From JAYPHU01 sp964611435 (lineage in GTDB: Bacteria > Pseudomonadota > Alphaproteobacteria > Rhodospirillales > UBA2165), in assembly GCA_964611435.1 (NCBI GenBank), contig CAZSXT010000013.1, positions 1-64,000 on the forward strand: a stretch of 64,000 nt of DNA, in the 5' to 3' direction. Position 1 is the first letter of the stretch; each line of letters opens with the position of its first letter. This document shows, piece by piece, positions 24,992 to 34,056 of the stretch. The position numbers and the translations under genes are program-made. Under the pieces are notes generated by a model. It saw nothing but the letters and a program-made list of their open reading frames with translations. It was not told the origin of the DNA and did no database searches.

Positions 24992-25873
24992 ATGAGCAAT
25001 CTTTCAAAATTCACAGTTAGTGGTCTTCTTAAAAACGAAGAGCAAATCAAGATTATCGACGTGGGCGCCATGAGTATTGGCGCCGAAAACGACTCATACG
25101 AGACGCTTTATAATAGCGGAAAAATTCGCGTCATTGGGTTTGAACCCGATGAGGGTGAGTGCCGAAAATTAAATAACGCATCCAATGGTGTGCATGAGTA
25201 TCACCCCTACTTTATCGGGAACGGTAAACCGGCCAACTACTATAAAACCAATCGAACCATGACTGGGTCTTTGTTCGAGCCGAATGCTGAGCTGCTTCAA
25301 CTTTTTCAAAATCTCAATGAACTGACCCTTTTGGAAGAGACCATTCAGGTGGAGACGGTCCGGCTGGATGATCTGGCGTTCTTGGCCGACATAGATTTCA
25401 TAAAAATAGACGTTCAGGGTTCCGAACTACAGGTATTCGAAAACGCGGTGAACCTGTTGTCTGATGTTTTCCTCATTCAGACCGAAGTTGAGTTTGTGGA
25501 GCTCTACAAAAACCAGCCGTTGTTTGCGGATGTAGATCGTTTTTTACGGTCTCAAGGATTTCAGTTTCACACATTCACCAACCGTGGAAGCCGGTGCTAC
25601 AAACCACTGATCATCGAGAACAATATAAATCGAGGTTTGAACCAGCTTCTTTGGTCGGACGCAGTCTACGTGAAGGATGAGACACATCTTCGGTCAGCGA
25701 CGCCTGAGAAGTTGTTGAAGACGGCGATCTTGTTGCACGATTTATATGCGTCGCTGGATTTCTGTCATCACCTGCTCAGTCTTTATGACGAAAAATGCAG
25801 CACTGGCATCGCGCAATCTTATTTGGCCTATCTGGCCGGAGAGCAGGATTCTCTCAAACAGCTCATGGCGTAA
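24992..25873 (+). CDS. FkbM family methyltransferase
   Basis: The 293 residues show the SAM-binding pattern of FkbM enzymes: IIDVGAMSIG near residue 21, VIGFEPDEGECRKL near 47 and VRLDDLAFLADIDFIKIDVQG, the family signature, around 125. About 80 extra C-terminal residues are helical and unassigned. FkbM proteins O-methylate sugars of polysaccharides or small molecules; the target here is unknown. It is the only gene between bamE and hppA, ends 23 bases before a shared terminator, and has more AT-rich codons than its neighbours, which suggests acquisition. Confidence 0.85.
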   Translation: MSNLSKFTVSGLLKNEEQIKIIDVGAMSIGAENDSYETLYNSGKIRVIGFEPDEGECRKLNNASNGVHEYHPYFIGNGKPANYYKTNRTMTGSLFEPNAELLQLFQNLNELTLLEETIQVETVRLDDLAFLADIDFIKIDVQGSELQVFENAVNLLSDVFLIQTEVEFVELYKNQPLFADVDRFLRSQGFQFHTFTNRGSRCYKPLIIENNINRGLNQLLWSDAVYVKDETHLRSATPEKLLKTAILLHDLYASLDFCHHLLSLYDEKCSTGIAQSYLAYLAGEQDSLKQLMA

Positions 25874-25890
25874 AGATAGGTTTACGCACT

Positions 25891-25924
25891 AAAAAACCCC
25901 GGCTCCGAAGAGCCGGGGTTTTTT
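25891..25924. terminator. Bidirectional Rho-independent terminator
   Basis: A perfect 9-bp stem CCCCGGCTC/GAGCCGGGG (25897-25918) with loop CGAA is flanked by six A on the left and six T on the right. It serves the converging FkbM gene (plus) and hppA (minus). Confidence 0.95.
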
Positions 25925-25943
25925 GTCTGCATAGGTATCGAAC

Positions 25944-28043
25944 TTACGCGGCGACGATTGCCAGCAGCAGGATCGCCACGATGTTCATGATCTTGATCAG
26001 CGGGTTAACCGCCGGACCGGCTGTATCCTTGTAAGGATCGCCGACCGTATCGCCGGTAACTGCCGCGTGGTGGGCTTCGGAGCCCTTACCACCGTGGTTG
26101 CCGTCTTCAATATACTTCTTGGCGTTGTCCCAAGCGCCACCGCCCGACGTCATCGACAGAGCGACGAATAGGCCGGTAACAATGACACCCATCAGGGAGG
26201 CGCCCAACGCGGCAAAGGCGGCCGCCTGGCCGGCAATGGCGTTGATCACGAAGTAAATGATGAACGGCGCTACAATCGGCAGCAACGACGGCACGATCAT
26301 TTCCTTGATCGCGGCCTTGGTCAGCAGGTCAACGCACTTACCATATTCCGGCTTCGCGGTGCCTTCCATGATGCCCGGAATTTCCCGGAACTGACGACGC
26401 ACCTCCTCGACCACTGATCCGCCGGCGCGGCCCACGGCCATCATGCCCATAGAGCCGAACAGGAACGGAATAAGGCCACCGATGAACAGGCCGACCACCA
26501 CATACGGATCAGACAGAGAGAAGCTTACTTTCACATCCGGGAACAGCAAGCTGAGATCCTGGGTGTACGCAGCGAACAGCACCAACGCGGCCAGACCAGC
26601 TGAACCGATGGCGTAGCCTTTGGTCACAGCCTTGGTCGTGTTGCCGACGGCGTCCAGCGCGTCGGTGGTGTTGCGGACTTCTTCCGGCAGATCGGCCATT
26701 TCCGCAATACCGCCGGCGTTGTCGGTCACTGGACCAAATGCGTCCAGCGCGACAACCATACCGGCCAAAGCCAGCATCGCGGTGGCGGCAATAGCTAGAC
26801 CATACAGGCCGGCTACAATGAACGAGACGATGATACCGGCACAGATCACGATCACCGGCAGGGCCGTCGCTTCCATGGAAACGGCGAGTCCCTGGATGAT
26901 GTTGGTGGCATGACCGGTTTCGGACGCTTTCGCAACGCTTTTCACCGGACGGTATTCTGTACCGGTGTAGTATTCCGTGATCCAGACGATCAGCGCCGTA
27001 ACCACAAGGCCGACAAAGGCGCAGATCACCAAATCCCAACCGGTGATATCCAGACCGGTCGAAGACTTGAAGCTGGTGTCCAGTCCGGTGTACCAGTTGA
27101 TCGCCCCGACAATAAGAATGGCCGAGATAATTGCGCTGGCGAAAAAGCCCTTGTACAGCGCGCCCATGATGGACTGGCTGGCGCCAAGCTTCACGAAAAA
27201 GGTAGCGACAACCGAGCCAATGATGCACACCGCGCCGATCAGCAGCGGCAGGTTCATCATGACAGCCTGACCTTCACCAGAGAAAAAGGCTGCACCAAGC
27301 AGCATGGTCGCAACCACGGTCACCGCATAGGTTTCAAACAAGTCGGCGGCCATGCCGGCACAGTCGCCAACATTGTCGCCCACGTTGTCAGCGATAACGC
27401 CCGCGTTGCGGGGATCATCTTCCGGGATACCGGCTTCGATCTTGCCCACCAAGTCGGAGCCAACGTCGGCGCCTTTGGTAAAGATGCCGCCGCCCAGCCG
27501 GGCAAATATGGAGATCAGCGAGGCGCCGAAGCCCAGGGCCACCAGGGCCTCAAGTGCGTGACGCATTCCGGTCTTAGTGGAGATGTCGAGTATGTCCTGC
27601 AGCACGAGCCAATAGATGACCACGCCCAACAGTGCGAGGCCGGCCACCAGCATGCCGGTGATCGCCCCGGACTTGAAGGCCACGCTCAGCCCTTCGGCCA
27701 GTCCCTGAGAGCGGGCCGCTTCAGCCGTGCGCACATTGGCGCGCACCGAAACGTTCATTCCGATATAACCGGCCGCACCCGAGAGGATCGCGCCGATGAA
27801 GAAACCGGCAGCTACGGTCCAACCCAACAGCAGGCCAAGAATCACACCAATGACGATCCCTGCAACGGCAATCGCCGTATATTGACGGTTGAGATATGCT
27901 TTCGCCCCTTCTTGAACGGCGGCGGCGATTTCCTGCATTCGGTCAGTTCCGGCGGGAGCCGCTAGAACGGACTTGATCGCATAGATGCCGTAGAGAAGCG
28001 CCACAACGCCGCACCCAACGATCAGCATAGAAACGTTAGACAT
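25944..28043 (-). CDS. hppA: Membrane-bound proton-translocating pyrophosphatase, K+-independent type
   Basis: This 699-residue polytopic pump couples pyrophosphate hydrolysis to H+ export. Catalytic motifs are GGIFTKGADVGSDLVGKIEAG and EDDPRNAGVIADNVGDNVGD, and a C-terminal DNAKKYIE follows. The GNTTKAVTKG segment has lysine where K+-dependent enzymes have alanine, which marks the K+-independent class by established rules. Downstream of it is the shared terminator. Confidence 0.96.
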   Translation of the reverse strand: MSNVSMLIVGCGVVALLYGIYAIKSVLAAPAGTDRMQEIAAAVQEGAKAYLNRQYTAIAVAGIVIGVILGLLLGWTVAAGFFIGAILSGAAGYIGMNVSVRANVRTAEAARSQGLAEGLSVAFKSGAITGMLVAGLALLGVVIYWLVLQDILDISTKTGMRHALEALVALGFGASLISIFARLGGGIFTKGADVGSDLVGKIEAGIPEDDPRNAGVIADNVGDNVGDCAGMAADLFETYAVTVVATMLLGAAFFSGEGQAVMMNLPLLIGAVCIIGSVVATFFVKLGASQSIMGALYKGFFASAIISAILIVGAINWYTGLDTSFKSSTGLDITGWDLVICAFVGLVVTALIVWITEYYTGTEYRPVKSVAKASETGHATNIIQGLAVSMEATALPVIVICAGIIVSFIVAGLYGLAIAATAMLALAGMVVALDAFGPVTDNAGGIAEMADLPEEVRNTTDALDAVGNTTKAVTKGYAIGSAGLAALVLFAAYTQDLSLLFPDVKVSFSLSDPYVVVGLFIGGLIPFLFGSMGMMAVGRAGGSVVEEVRRQFREIPGIMEGTAKPEYGKCVDLLTKAAIKEMIVPSLLPIVAPFIIYFVINAIAGQAAAFAALGASLMGVIVTGLFVALSMTSGGGAWDNAKKYIEDGNHGGKGSEAHHAAVTGDTVGDPYKDTAGPAVNPLIKIMNIVAILLLAIVAA

Positions 28044-28199
28044 TCCAATGAATCCTTTTCAATTCAAGACAAACGGATATGGGAAGAATGACTAGCCTGA
28101 AAGTTGGTGTAGGCCAGCCTGAAAATCGCCGGGAAAATGCCAGAACCGCCCCGGTAACGCAACCTCTGGCCGGAATGCCTTGGAATCAAGGGATTGCCG

Positions 28200-28685
28200 C
28201 TATCTCGGCAGGCGGCGCTCGAGTTTGTTTTGGATCAGGACGGCCTCGATGATTCCCTTGCCAATCGTTCGCGCGCCGATGACTTTAAGCCGCCTTTTCA
28301 GGGCCTCTGTATCCAATGTCGGACTTTTACGATAGAGCCGCGGGACGAAGGAGTGCATGTCGCGAATATAAGCGTCCTTCAGTTTCGTCAGTGACTTGTG
28401 AAGGACCGCCTCTTTCTCTTCTGTGGTTTCAATCTGCAGACTGAGTTGCAGCGTCAACGCCGCCCGGTCGCCCAGGATCACAGTCAAAACGATCGGTTCC
28501 ATATCAACGAAACGCGGAAGCGACGGTTCCTTTGGCTTCAAAATGGCTGCTTGTTTTTTTTGTTCTTCGGTTTGCTCCGGCTCTGCTGGCGCGAACGGAC
28601 CGATCTCAAGCTGCTGCATGAGAGTGATCGCGCCGCCGGCAATCATAATAATGGCTGTAAATATGATGACGAGTGTGCGTGGCAT
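28200..28685 (-). CDS. FliL-like single-pass membrane protein
   Basis: The 161 residues have a short cytoplasmic start and a membrane segment at about 5-24 (LVIIFTAIIMIAGGAITLM). An acidic, Q- and K-rich linker and a soluble domain follow, beginning RFVDMEPIVLTVILGDRAALTLQLSLQIET. That pattern resembles the FliL stomatin-like fold of the flagellar stator. No flagellar basal-body genes adjoin it, and motA is 13 kb away, so assignment by context is not possible. An unrelated inner-membrane protein is the alternative. Confidence 0.5.
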   Translation of the reverse strand: MPRTLVIIFTAIIMIAGGAITLMQQLEIGPFAPAEPEQTEEQKKQAAILKPKEPSLPRFVDMEPIVLTVILGDRAALTLQLSLQIETTEEKEAVLHKSLTKLKDAYIRDMHSFVPRLYRKSPTLDTEALKRRLKVIGARTIGKGIIEAVLIQNKLERRLPR

Positions 28686-28732
28686 GAGCGCAGCCTAATA
28701 AAGATCAAATGAGATTTCCAGCGTTCAGAAAA

Positions 28733-29704
28733 TCACAAATGACGAAATCCTGTCTGTTCAAACTTAACCAGTTCACCATGTGCGTCCAGGAATTTTGGCG
28801 GGCCGCTTCCTACCATGACCCCGATCTTTGTGACAGCGGTCGCCGTGCTTTTTCCAGCTGTCATAACAACTGTTTCTTTTTCGACCGGAGCGGTAAAGAG
28901 CAACTCGTAGTCGTCACCACCTGTCACGATGGTCTCCAGCACCTCCGGATATTGATCTGTGAGTTTGGCTGCAGAGGGTGAAAGCGGTATTCGGTCTAGC
29001 ATCACTTCTGCCCCGAGACCGGATTGCCGGCAGATATGTCCCAGGTCCGCCGCCAATCCGTCTGAAATATCGATGGCGGCGGTGGCGACACCCGGCAGGT
29101 CTTTTCCGAACTGCACGCGTGGGGTTGGATTAATGAGCCGGCCGTTCAGATAATCTTGGTCTTGCTCGTCCGCGTCCACTTTGCCGCCTGCCGTCAGCAG
29201 TGCCAGGGTCGCATCCCCGATCGTGCCCGAGACCCAGATTGCATCCCCTGCTTGGCCCCCTCTCCTTCCCAACACACCGTTTTCACCCGCTTCACCAAAG
29301 ATTGTCAGACTGATGGAAAGCGGACCTGGGGTTGAGGTGGTATCTCCGCCAATGAGATGAATTCCGAACTCTTTCTGATCCGCCTTAAGTCCGCGGGCAA
29401 ACGACGCGATCCAGTCCTCGTCTCGATTTGCCTTGCCCAAGGACAACGCCAGTGTATAGGCAAACGGAGTAGCGCCGGCAGCTGCCATGTCCGAAAGGTT
29501 TACCCGAAGCGCTTTTTGCGCGATTTGTTCCGGGGCGGCGCCGTCGAAAAAATGTACTCCGGCCACCAAAGTATCCGCCGAAACGATAACAGTGCGGCCG
29601 TTCGGTGGGGTAATGAGGGCGGTATCGTCGGCAAGACCATGAGCGCCCGGATAGCCTTCCGCCAGAGGTGCGAAATACGTGGCAATGAGATCAAATTCGT
29701 CCAC
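28733..29704 (-). CDS. thiL: Thiamine-monophosphate kinase ThiL
   Basis: ThiL phosphorylates thiamine monophosphate to the diphosphate cofactor. The 323 residues, from a GTG start, show LADDTALITP, SADTLVAGVHF, the Mg/ATP motif RVNLSDMAAAGATP, LIGGDTTSTPGPLSISLT and AIDISDGLAADLGHI, then GGDDYELLFT. The position after nusB and the rib genes is standard for alphaproteobacteria. Confidence 0.95.
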   Translation of the reverse strand: MDEFDLIATYFAPLAEGYPGAHGLADDTALITPPNGRTVIVSADTLVAGVHFFDGAAPEQIAQKALRVNLSDMAAAGATPFAYTLALSLGKANRDEDWIASFARGLKADQKEFGIHLIGGDTTSTPGPLSISLTIFGEAGENGVLGRRGGQAGDAIWVSGTIGDATLALLTAGGKVDADEQDQDYLNGRLINPTPRVQFGKDLPGVATAAIDISDGLAADLGHICRQSGLGAEVMLDRIPLSPSAAKLTDQYPEVLETIVTGGDDYELLFTAPVEKETVVMTAGKSTATAVTKIGVMVGSGPPKFLDAHGELVKFEQTGFRHL

Positions 29705-29737
29705 AGTGCCTCCGGTGTTTCGGGGCGAAAACTCAAT

Positions 29738-30196
29738 TCAGGAGCGCAGAATTTTACCGAGCTTGTCCAGCACCCCATTCACGAAAGCCGGTTCCTTCTC
29801 GGCATAAAAGGCATGGGTCATTTCTACATATTCGTCAATGACCACGGCGATCGGTACATTTGGGGATTGGTAGAGTTCAAATACACCGGCCCGCAGGATC
29901 GTTTTCAGAAGTTTATCCTGGCGTTCGAACCGCTCCTTATTGTCAACAGCGACCAGAATGAACTCGTCCAGTCTGGATTTCTCATTTAGGACGCCCCGAA
30001 TAATCGAGGCAAATACCTTGCGGTCCGGTGGGGCCATTTCAGGCTCATCAGGCAAGCCGGTCCAACGTTGATCGAGGAAGTCCATCAGAACCGAATCCAA
30101 CGAAGCGCCGGTGATATCAATTTCATACAGGCCCTGCACCGCAGCTAGACGAGCGGTGCTGCTGCTGGTTGCCGGCGTTTTTGTTTTTGTTGTCAC
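29738..30196 (-). CDS. nusB: Transcription antitermination factor NusB
   Basis: NusB forms the antitermination complex of rRNA operons with NusE (S10). The 152 residues show the all-helical family: ARLAAVQGLYEID near residue 16, FDxxI-like VFASIIRGVLNEKSRLDEFI, then LKTILRAGVFELY and VVIDEYVEMTHAFYAEKEPAFVNGVLDKL. The start is GTG with a weak ribosome-binding site. It lies between ribH and thiL. Confidence 0.95.
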   Translation of the reverse strand: MTTKTKTPATSSSTARLAAVQGLYEIDITGASLDSVLMDFLDQRWTGLPDEPEMAPPDRKVFASIIRGVLNEKSRLDEFILVAVDNKERFERQDKLLKTILRAGVFELYQSPNVPIAVVIDEYVEMTHAFYAEKEPAFVNGVLDKLGKILRS

Positions 30197-30250
30197 GGGG
30201 CGTTTACTTTCAATTTAGATGGCTGAGACCGGTATTCTTCAGCTCGGGTG

Positions 30251-30685
30251 TCAGCTCTTGTATCGGTTTTGGATTTCGATCATGCGCAAGCAGGCCTGGG
30301 CGGCGCGGCCCCCGACATCACGACCGTTGATGTCGGCGCGGGCTTCCGCTTGGGCGCGGTCTTCACAGGTCAGGATGCCAAATCCGTGGGCCATGTTGTC
30401 CAGAGACATATCCATCAGCGAGCGGCTGACCTCGCGGCAGATATGATCGTAGTGATCGGTCTCGCCCCGGATCACGCAACCCAGTGTAATGCAGCCGTCG
30501 TATTTGGCGCTGTTCCAGGTGAAGTTGATGGCGGCCGGAATTTCGAAGACACCCGGCACATCAACCCGCACCGCCTCATAGCCGGCTCCGGAAAGAACTT
30601 TTTCCACGCCGGCATAGAGGGAGTCGGCTATGTCCTCGTAGAAACGGGCTTCGACGACCAGAATAGTTTTTCCATCAGCTGTCAT
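30251..30685 (-). CDS. ribH: 6,7-dimethyl-8-ribityllumazine synthase
   Basis: RibH condenses the pyrimidine intermediate with dihydroxybutanone phosphate. The 144 residues contain VVEARFYEDIADSLYAG, VPGVFEIPAAI and CVIRGETDHYDHICREVSR with the conserved histidine. It overlaps the end of ribBA by 11 bases, which implies coupled translation of consecutive pathway enzymes. Confidence 0.95.
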   Translation of the reverse strand: MTADGKTILVVEARFYEDIADSLYAGVEKVLSGAGYEAVRVDVPGVFEIPAAINFTWNSAKYDGCITLGCVIRGETDHYDHICREVSRSLMDMSLDNMAHGFGILTCEDRAQAEARADINGRDVGGRAAQACLRMIEIQNRYKS

Positions 30686-31835
30686 AAAACTTGTCCCTCA
30701 CCGGTAGTTTATGATCCCGGTCAAACTTGATTGGCCGATTTTCCACTATGCTAAGATGATACCCTTCGAGGCCAATCATGGATTTCGGCGTGTTGGTCAG
30801 GAGGATCATTTCTCTGATACCGAGATCTCCCAATATCTGCGCGCCGACGCCGAACTCCCGAAGCTGGGGCTTGGGCAACTCCGTCTCGTCTTTCATCGCG
30901 CGGATGCGATCAGAGAACACCGTTGTATTCGGATTGCGGATCATGACGATCACGCCTCTACCCTCGTCCGCAATCATTTCCATGGCCCGGTGGAGCTCTA
31001 ATGATTTCTCCGCACTGAAGATATCGTCGAAAACATTAAACGAATGCATCCGCACCATCACCGGATCGGGGCCGCTGAGATCGCCTTTGATAAGAGCGAC
31101 GTGCTCTCCGGGTTCGGCGGTGTTTCGATAGACGACCGTTCGGAATTTTCCACCACCAATCGTGTCGAGGACTGTTTCTTCACCGGGCACGACAATTCGG
31201 TCATGCCGTAAACGGTACTCAATTAAATCGGCGATGCGGCCGATTTTGAGATTATGTTTCTGCGCGAAGGCGACCAGATCGGGCATACGCGCCATGGTAC
31301 CGTCATCCTTCATGATCTCGCAGATCACGCCCGCCGGGTAGAGCCCCGCCAGACGAGCAATATCCACGGCGGCCTCGGTATGCCCGGTGCGGACCAAAAC
31401 GCCGCCATCACGGGCGGCTAGCGGGAACACGTGTCCCGGCGTGCTGATATCGTCCTGTCCCTTGGTCGGATCAATGGCGACTGCCACGGTGCGGGCACGG
31501 TCGGGCGCAGAGATGCCCGTTGAGATTCCCTCTTTGGCTTCGATGGAAATCGTAAACGCTGTTTCGTGCCGGCTGGTATTGGTTTGCGCCATCGGCGGCA
31601 AACCCAATTCCTGAACCCGCTCGCGGGTCAGAGCAAGGCAAATCAGGCCACGGCCGTGGGTGGCCATGAAGTTGATCACGTCGGGCGTCGCCATCTGCGC
31701 CGGTATTACCAAATCGCCCTCATTTTCTCGATCCTCGTCATCGACCAGAATAATCATCCTGCCGTTACGAACATCGTCCATGATCTCATCGATCGAGGCG
31801 AGATAGTCATTGAAGGTTTGTTCCGGGCCATCCAT
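30675..31835 (-). CDS. ribB: 3,4-dihydroxy-2-butanone-4-phosphate synthase with degenerate GTP cyclohydrolase II domain (RibBX-like)
   Basis: The N-terminal DHBP synthase half (about 15-225) has DDEDRENEGDLV, HGRGLICLAL and GHTEAAVDIARLAGL, all intact, so that activity is expected. The C-terminal half aligns with GTP cyclohydrolase II, but the zinc site is gone: where functional enzymes have three cysteines in the segment after VRIHSEC, this one reads VRMHSFNVFDDIFSAEKSL. It should lack cyclohydrolase activity, so riboflavin synthesis would need another GTP cyclohydrolase elsewhere. The ATG at 31835 follows AAGGACTGAACAG. Confidence 0.9.
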   Translation of the reverse strand: MDGPEQTFNDYLASIDEIMDDVRNGRMIILVDDEDRENEGDLVIPAQMATPDVINFMATHGRGLICLALTRERVQELGLPPMAQTNTSRHETAFTISIEAKEGISTGISAPDRARTVAVAIDPTKGQDDISTPGHVFPLAARDGGVLVRTGHTEAAVDIARLAGLYPAGVICEIMKDDGTMARMPDLVAFAQKHNLKIGRIADLIEYRLRHDRIVVPGEETVLDTIGGGKFRTVVYRNTAEPGEHVALIKGDLSGPDPVMVRMHSFNVFDDIFSAEKSLELHRAMEMIADEGRGVIVMIRNPNTTVFSDRIRAMKDETELPKPQLREFGVGAQILGDLGIREMILLTNTPKSMIGLEGYHLSIVENRPIKFDRDHKLPVRDKFYDS

Positions 31836-31839
31836 CTGT

Positions 31840-32427
31840 TCAGTCCTTGTCAAAAAGCCGCGCAACATACCTCGCAAGCATGTCAATTTCCAGATTTACC
31901 CGATCCCCGGCTATGAGTGACCCGAACGTCGTGACGCTCTGGGTATGAGGAATGATGTTGACGCCGAATTCACAGCCGTCGACCTCATTCACTGTAAGCG
32001 AAACCCCGTCAATGGTGATCGACCCTTTGGAGGCAATGTACTTGGCCAGGCTTTCCGGCGCGGAAAAGACATACCGAAGAGAGTCCCCTTCTTCTGTGAT
32101 AGAGACGATCTGGCCGACTCCGTCTACATGACCGGAAACGATATGACCTCCCAGCTCGTCGCCGACTCTCAGCGCTCGCTCCAAATTGATTTTGGTGCCG
32201 GCGGTCCAACTGCCCATGGTGGTCTTGTCCAGGGTCTCCTCCGAGACGTCTGCGGCAAACCAACCGGCCCCTTTATCGACGACGGTCAAACAGGCGCCGG
32301 AGCAGGCGATGGAGGCTCCCATGTCGACGCTCTCCATGTCATAAGAGGTCTGAATCACGAAACGGGCAATCCCGCCTTCCGTGATTTCCTTCACCTCGCC
32401 CAGATCGGTGACAATGCCGGTAAACAT
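31840..32427 (-). CDS. ribE: Riboflavin synthase alpha chain
   Basis: Riboflavin synthase dismutates dimethyl-ribityllumazine to riboflavin. The 195 residues hold two repeated lumazine-binding domains: MFTGIVTDLG with GASIACSGACLTVVD in the first, and GGHIVSGHVDGVG with KGSITIDGVSLTVNEV in the second. The naming follows the E. coli ribE/ribC product. It lies 9 bases after ribD and 4 bases before ribBA. Confidence 0.96.
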   Translation of the reverse strand: MFTGIVTDLGEVKEITEGGIARFVIQTSYDMESVDMGASIACSGACLTVVDKGAGWFAADVSEETLDKTTMGSWTAGTKINLERALRVGDELGGHIVSGHVDGVGQIVSITEEGDSLRYVFSAPESLAKYIASKGSITIDGVSLTVNEVDGCEFGVNIIPHTQSVTTFGSLIAGDRVNLEIDMLARYVARLFDKD

Positions 32428-32436
32428 GTGTGGTAG

Positions 32437-33567
32437 TTAACGCCTTCTCGCCAGGATTTCCAAGCCATCTCCATCAAACTCGGCATAATAGATACGCTCA
32501 AACCGGCGCATGTCGACCAGCTGTGAGATATCCAGCGCTTCAACGGCGGCCTTGCCATCATCTCCTAACAGTGTAGGCGCCCGGAACCAGGCTATTTGGT
32601 CAATCAAATCCAACTTGAACAGAGATGCGGTCAAAATTCCACCGCCTTCGACCAGAATCCTCGTCAGTCCCCGGCCAGCCAATTCAGCCATCACTTGGTT
32701 CAGATCCAGCAAACCAGCCTCATCCGTGCCGACCCGGATAACTGTGGCCCCCTGATTTTCGTAGGCCGAAATAGCGTCATCCGAGTGATCAGACTTTGTG
32801 ACGAGCCAGAGCGGGGCTTCCGCGATCGATTTTACAAGGTTCGACTCGATCGGCAGCCGCAACCGGCTGTCGAGAACAATCCGGGGTCGTCTGCCATTAT
32901 CGATGCCGGGCAAGCGGCAGGTGAGCGTTGGATCATCAGCAGCCACCGTGCCGCTGCCGACCAGGATGGCGTCGTTCTCGGCACGCAGAAAGTGCCCTGC
33001 TGATCGCGCACCCGGGCCGGTAATCCACTGACTTTCACCGGTCCGGGTGGCAATTTTGCCGTCCAGGGTCGTCGCTGTTTTCAGAGTAATGTAAGGCCGG
33101 CCTTCATGAATGCGACGGAAGAAGCCCTCGTTAATCTGCCGGGCGGCAACTTCTTCGAAACCAACCTCCGTCCAAATGCCGGCGTCTCGCAACCGCTGAA
33201 TGCCAGTGCCGGACACCCGTTTATCAGGGTCGGTGATCGCGGCATAGACCTTTGCGACGCCGGCATTAATTAAGGCTTCTGTGCACGGGGGGGACTCGCC
33301 TTGATGGTTGCAGGGCTCCAACGTTACGTACACTGTGGCGCCACGCGCGGCCTCTCTTGCGTGCGCAAGCGCCAGCACTTCGGCGTGAGGGCGTCCGCCC
33401 GGTTGTGTCCAGCCGCGGCCAACAATTCGTCCCTCCCTGACCAAAACGCACCCGACCGATGGATTGGGCCAGGTGTTGCCGACGCCTCGTCTCGCCAGAG
33501 ACAAGGCCGTTATCATGTGATCTCTGTGTCGCGGGTCCGCCGGATCAGTCTTCGACGGGTTCGTCAC
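32437..33567 (-). CDS. ribD: Bifunctional diaminohydroxyphosphoribosylaminopyrimidine deaminase/reductase RibD
   Basis: RibD performs the second and third steps after GTP cyclohydrolase. The deaminase half shows GNTWPNPSVGCVLV, HAEVLALAHA and LEPCNHQGESPPCTEAL with the zinc ligands. The reductase half starts at about residue 155 (PYITLKTATTLDGKIAT) and includes ITGPGARSAGHFLR and ILVEGGGILTASLF. Translation opens at GTG 33567, 23 bases inside nrdR, with AGGAACC upstream; an in-frame ATG 51 bases later is possible. Confidence 0.95.
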   Translation of the reverse strand: MTNPSKTDPADPRHRDHMITALSLARRGVGNTWPNPSVGCVLVREGRIVGRGWTQPGGRPHAEVLALAHAREAARGATVYVTLEPCNHQGESPPCTEALINAGVAKVYAAITDPDKRVSGTGIQRLRDAGIWTEVGFEEVAARQINEGFFRRIHEGRPYITLKTATTLDGKIATRTGESQWITGPGARSAGHFLRAENDAILVGSGTVAADDPTLTCRLPGIDNGRRPRIVLDSRLRLPIESNLVKSIAEAPLWLVTKSDHSDDAISAYENQGATVIRVGTDEAGLLDLNQVMAELAGRGLTRILVEGGGILTASLFKLDLIDQIAWFRAPTLLGDDGKAAVEALDISQLVDMRRFERIYYAEFDGDGLEILARRR

Positions 33568-34009
33568 TCAAGGTTCCTACAAAGGCTTCGAAATCTTTCG
33601 CCTCCCGGAAGTTCCGATACACCGAGGCGAACCGCACATAGGCGACCGTATCAAGATCAGCCAACACATCCATCACCATTTCACCGATGACCTTGGACGG
33701 AACTTCGTTCTCTCCCAGGCTTTCCAGCCGGCGTTGGATGCTGTTGCAAATGCGTTCGATCTGCTCTTCATCCACGGGGCGTTTTTGCAGTGCGATCTTT
33801 AAGGACCGGGTAAGTTTTTCCCGCTCAAAAGGCTCTTTCTTCCCCTCCTTTTTGGAGATGGTCAGCTCGCGCAATTGGACACGCTCAAACGTAGTCCATC
33901 TTGCGCCACATTCCGTGCAGGATCGTCTCCGGCGGATGGCGGCGTTGTCCTCCGTCGGACGTGAGTCTTTCACTTGGGTGTCGGGATGACCGCAGAATGG
34001 ACAGCGCAT
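33545..34009 (-). CDS. nrdR: Transcriptional repressor NrdR
   Basis: NrdR senses ATP/dATP and represses ribonucleotide reductase genes. The 154 residues begin MRCPFCGHPDTQVKDSRPTE and continue to CTECGARWTTFER, a C4 zinc ribbon. An ATP-cone follows (VQLRELTISKKEG to FASVYRNF). The ATG at 34009 is fixed by the zinc ribbon; the longer frame is not translated. It lies between glyA and ribD, as usual in alphaproteobacteria, and overlaps ribD. Confidence 0.96.
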   Translation of the reverse strand: MRCPFCGHPDTQVKDSRPTEDNAAIRRRRSCTECGARWTTFERVQLRELTISKKEGKKEPFEREKLTRSLKIALQKRPVDEEQIERICNSIQRRLESLGENEVPSKVIGEMVMDVLADLDTVAYVRFASVYRNFREAKDFEAFVGTLSDEPVED

Positions 34010-34056
34010 TGTGTTTATCCTTTCATAGAACTTCTGTTCGTGTCGCCTAACTTCTA

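Noticed and set aside
26910..27965. A 351-codon open frame on the plus strand opposite hppA
   Set aside because: It is a mirror frame of a clear pyrophosphatase, with the histidine- and glutamine-rich makeup typical of antisense frames in GC-rich genes.
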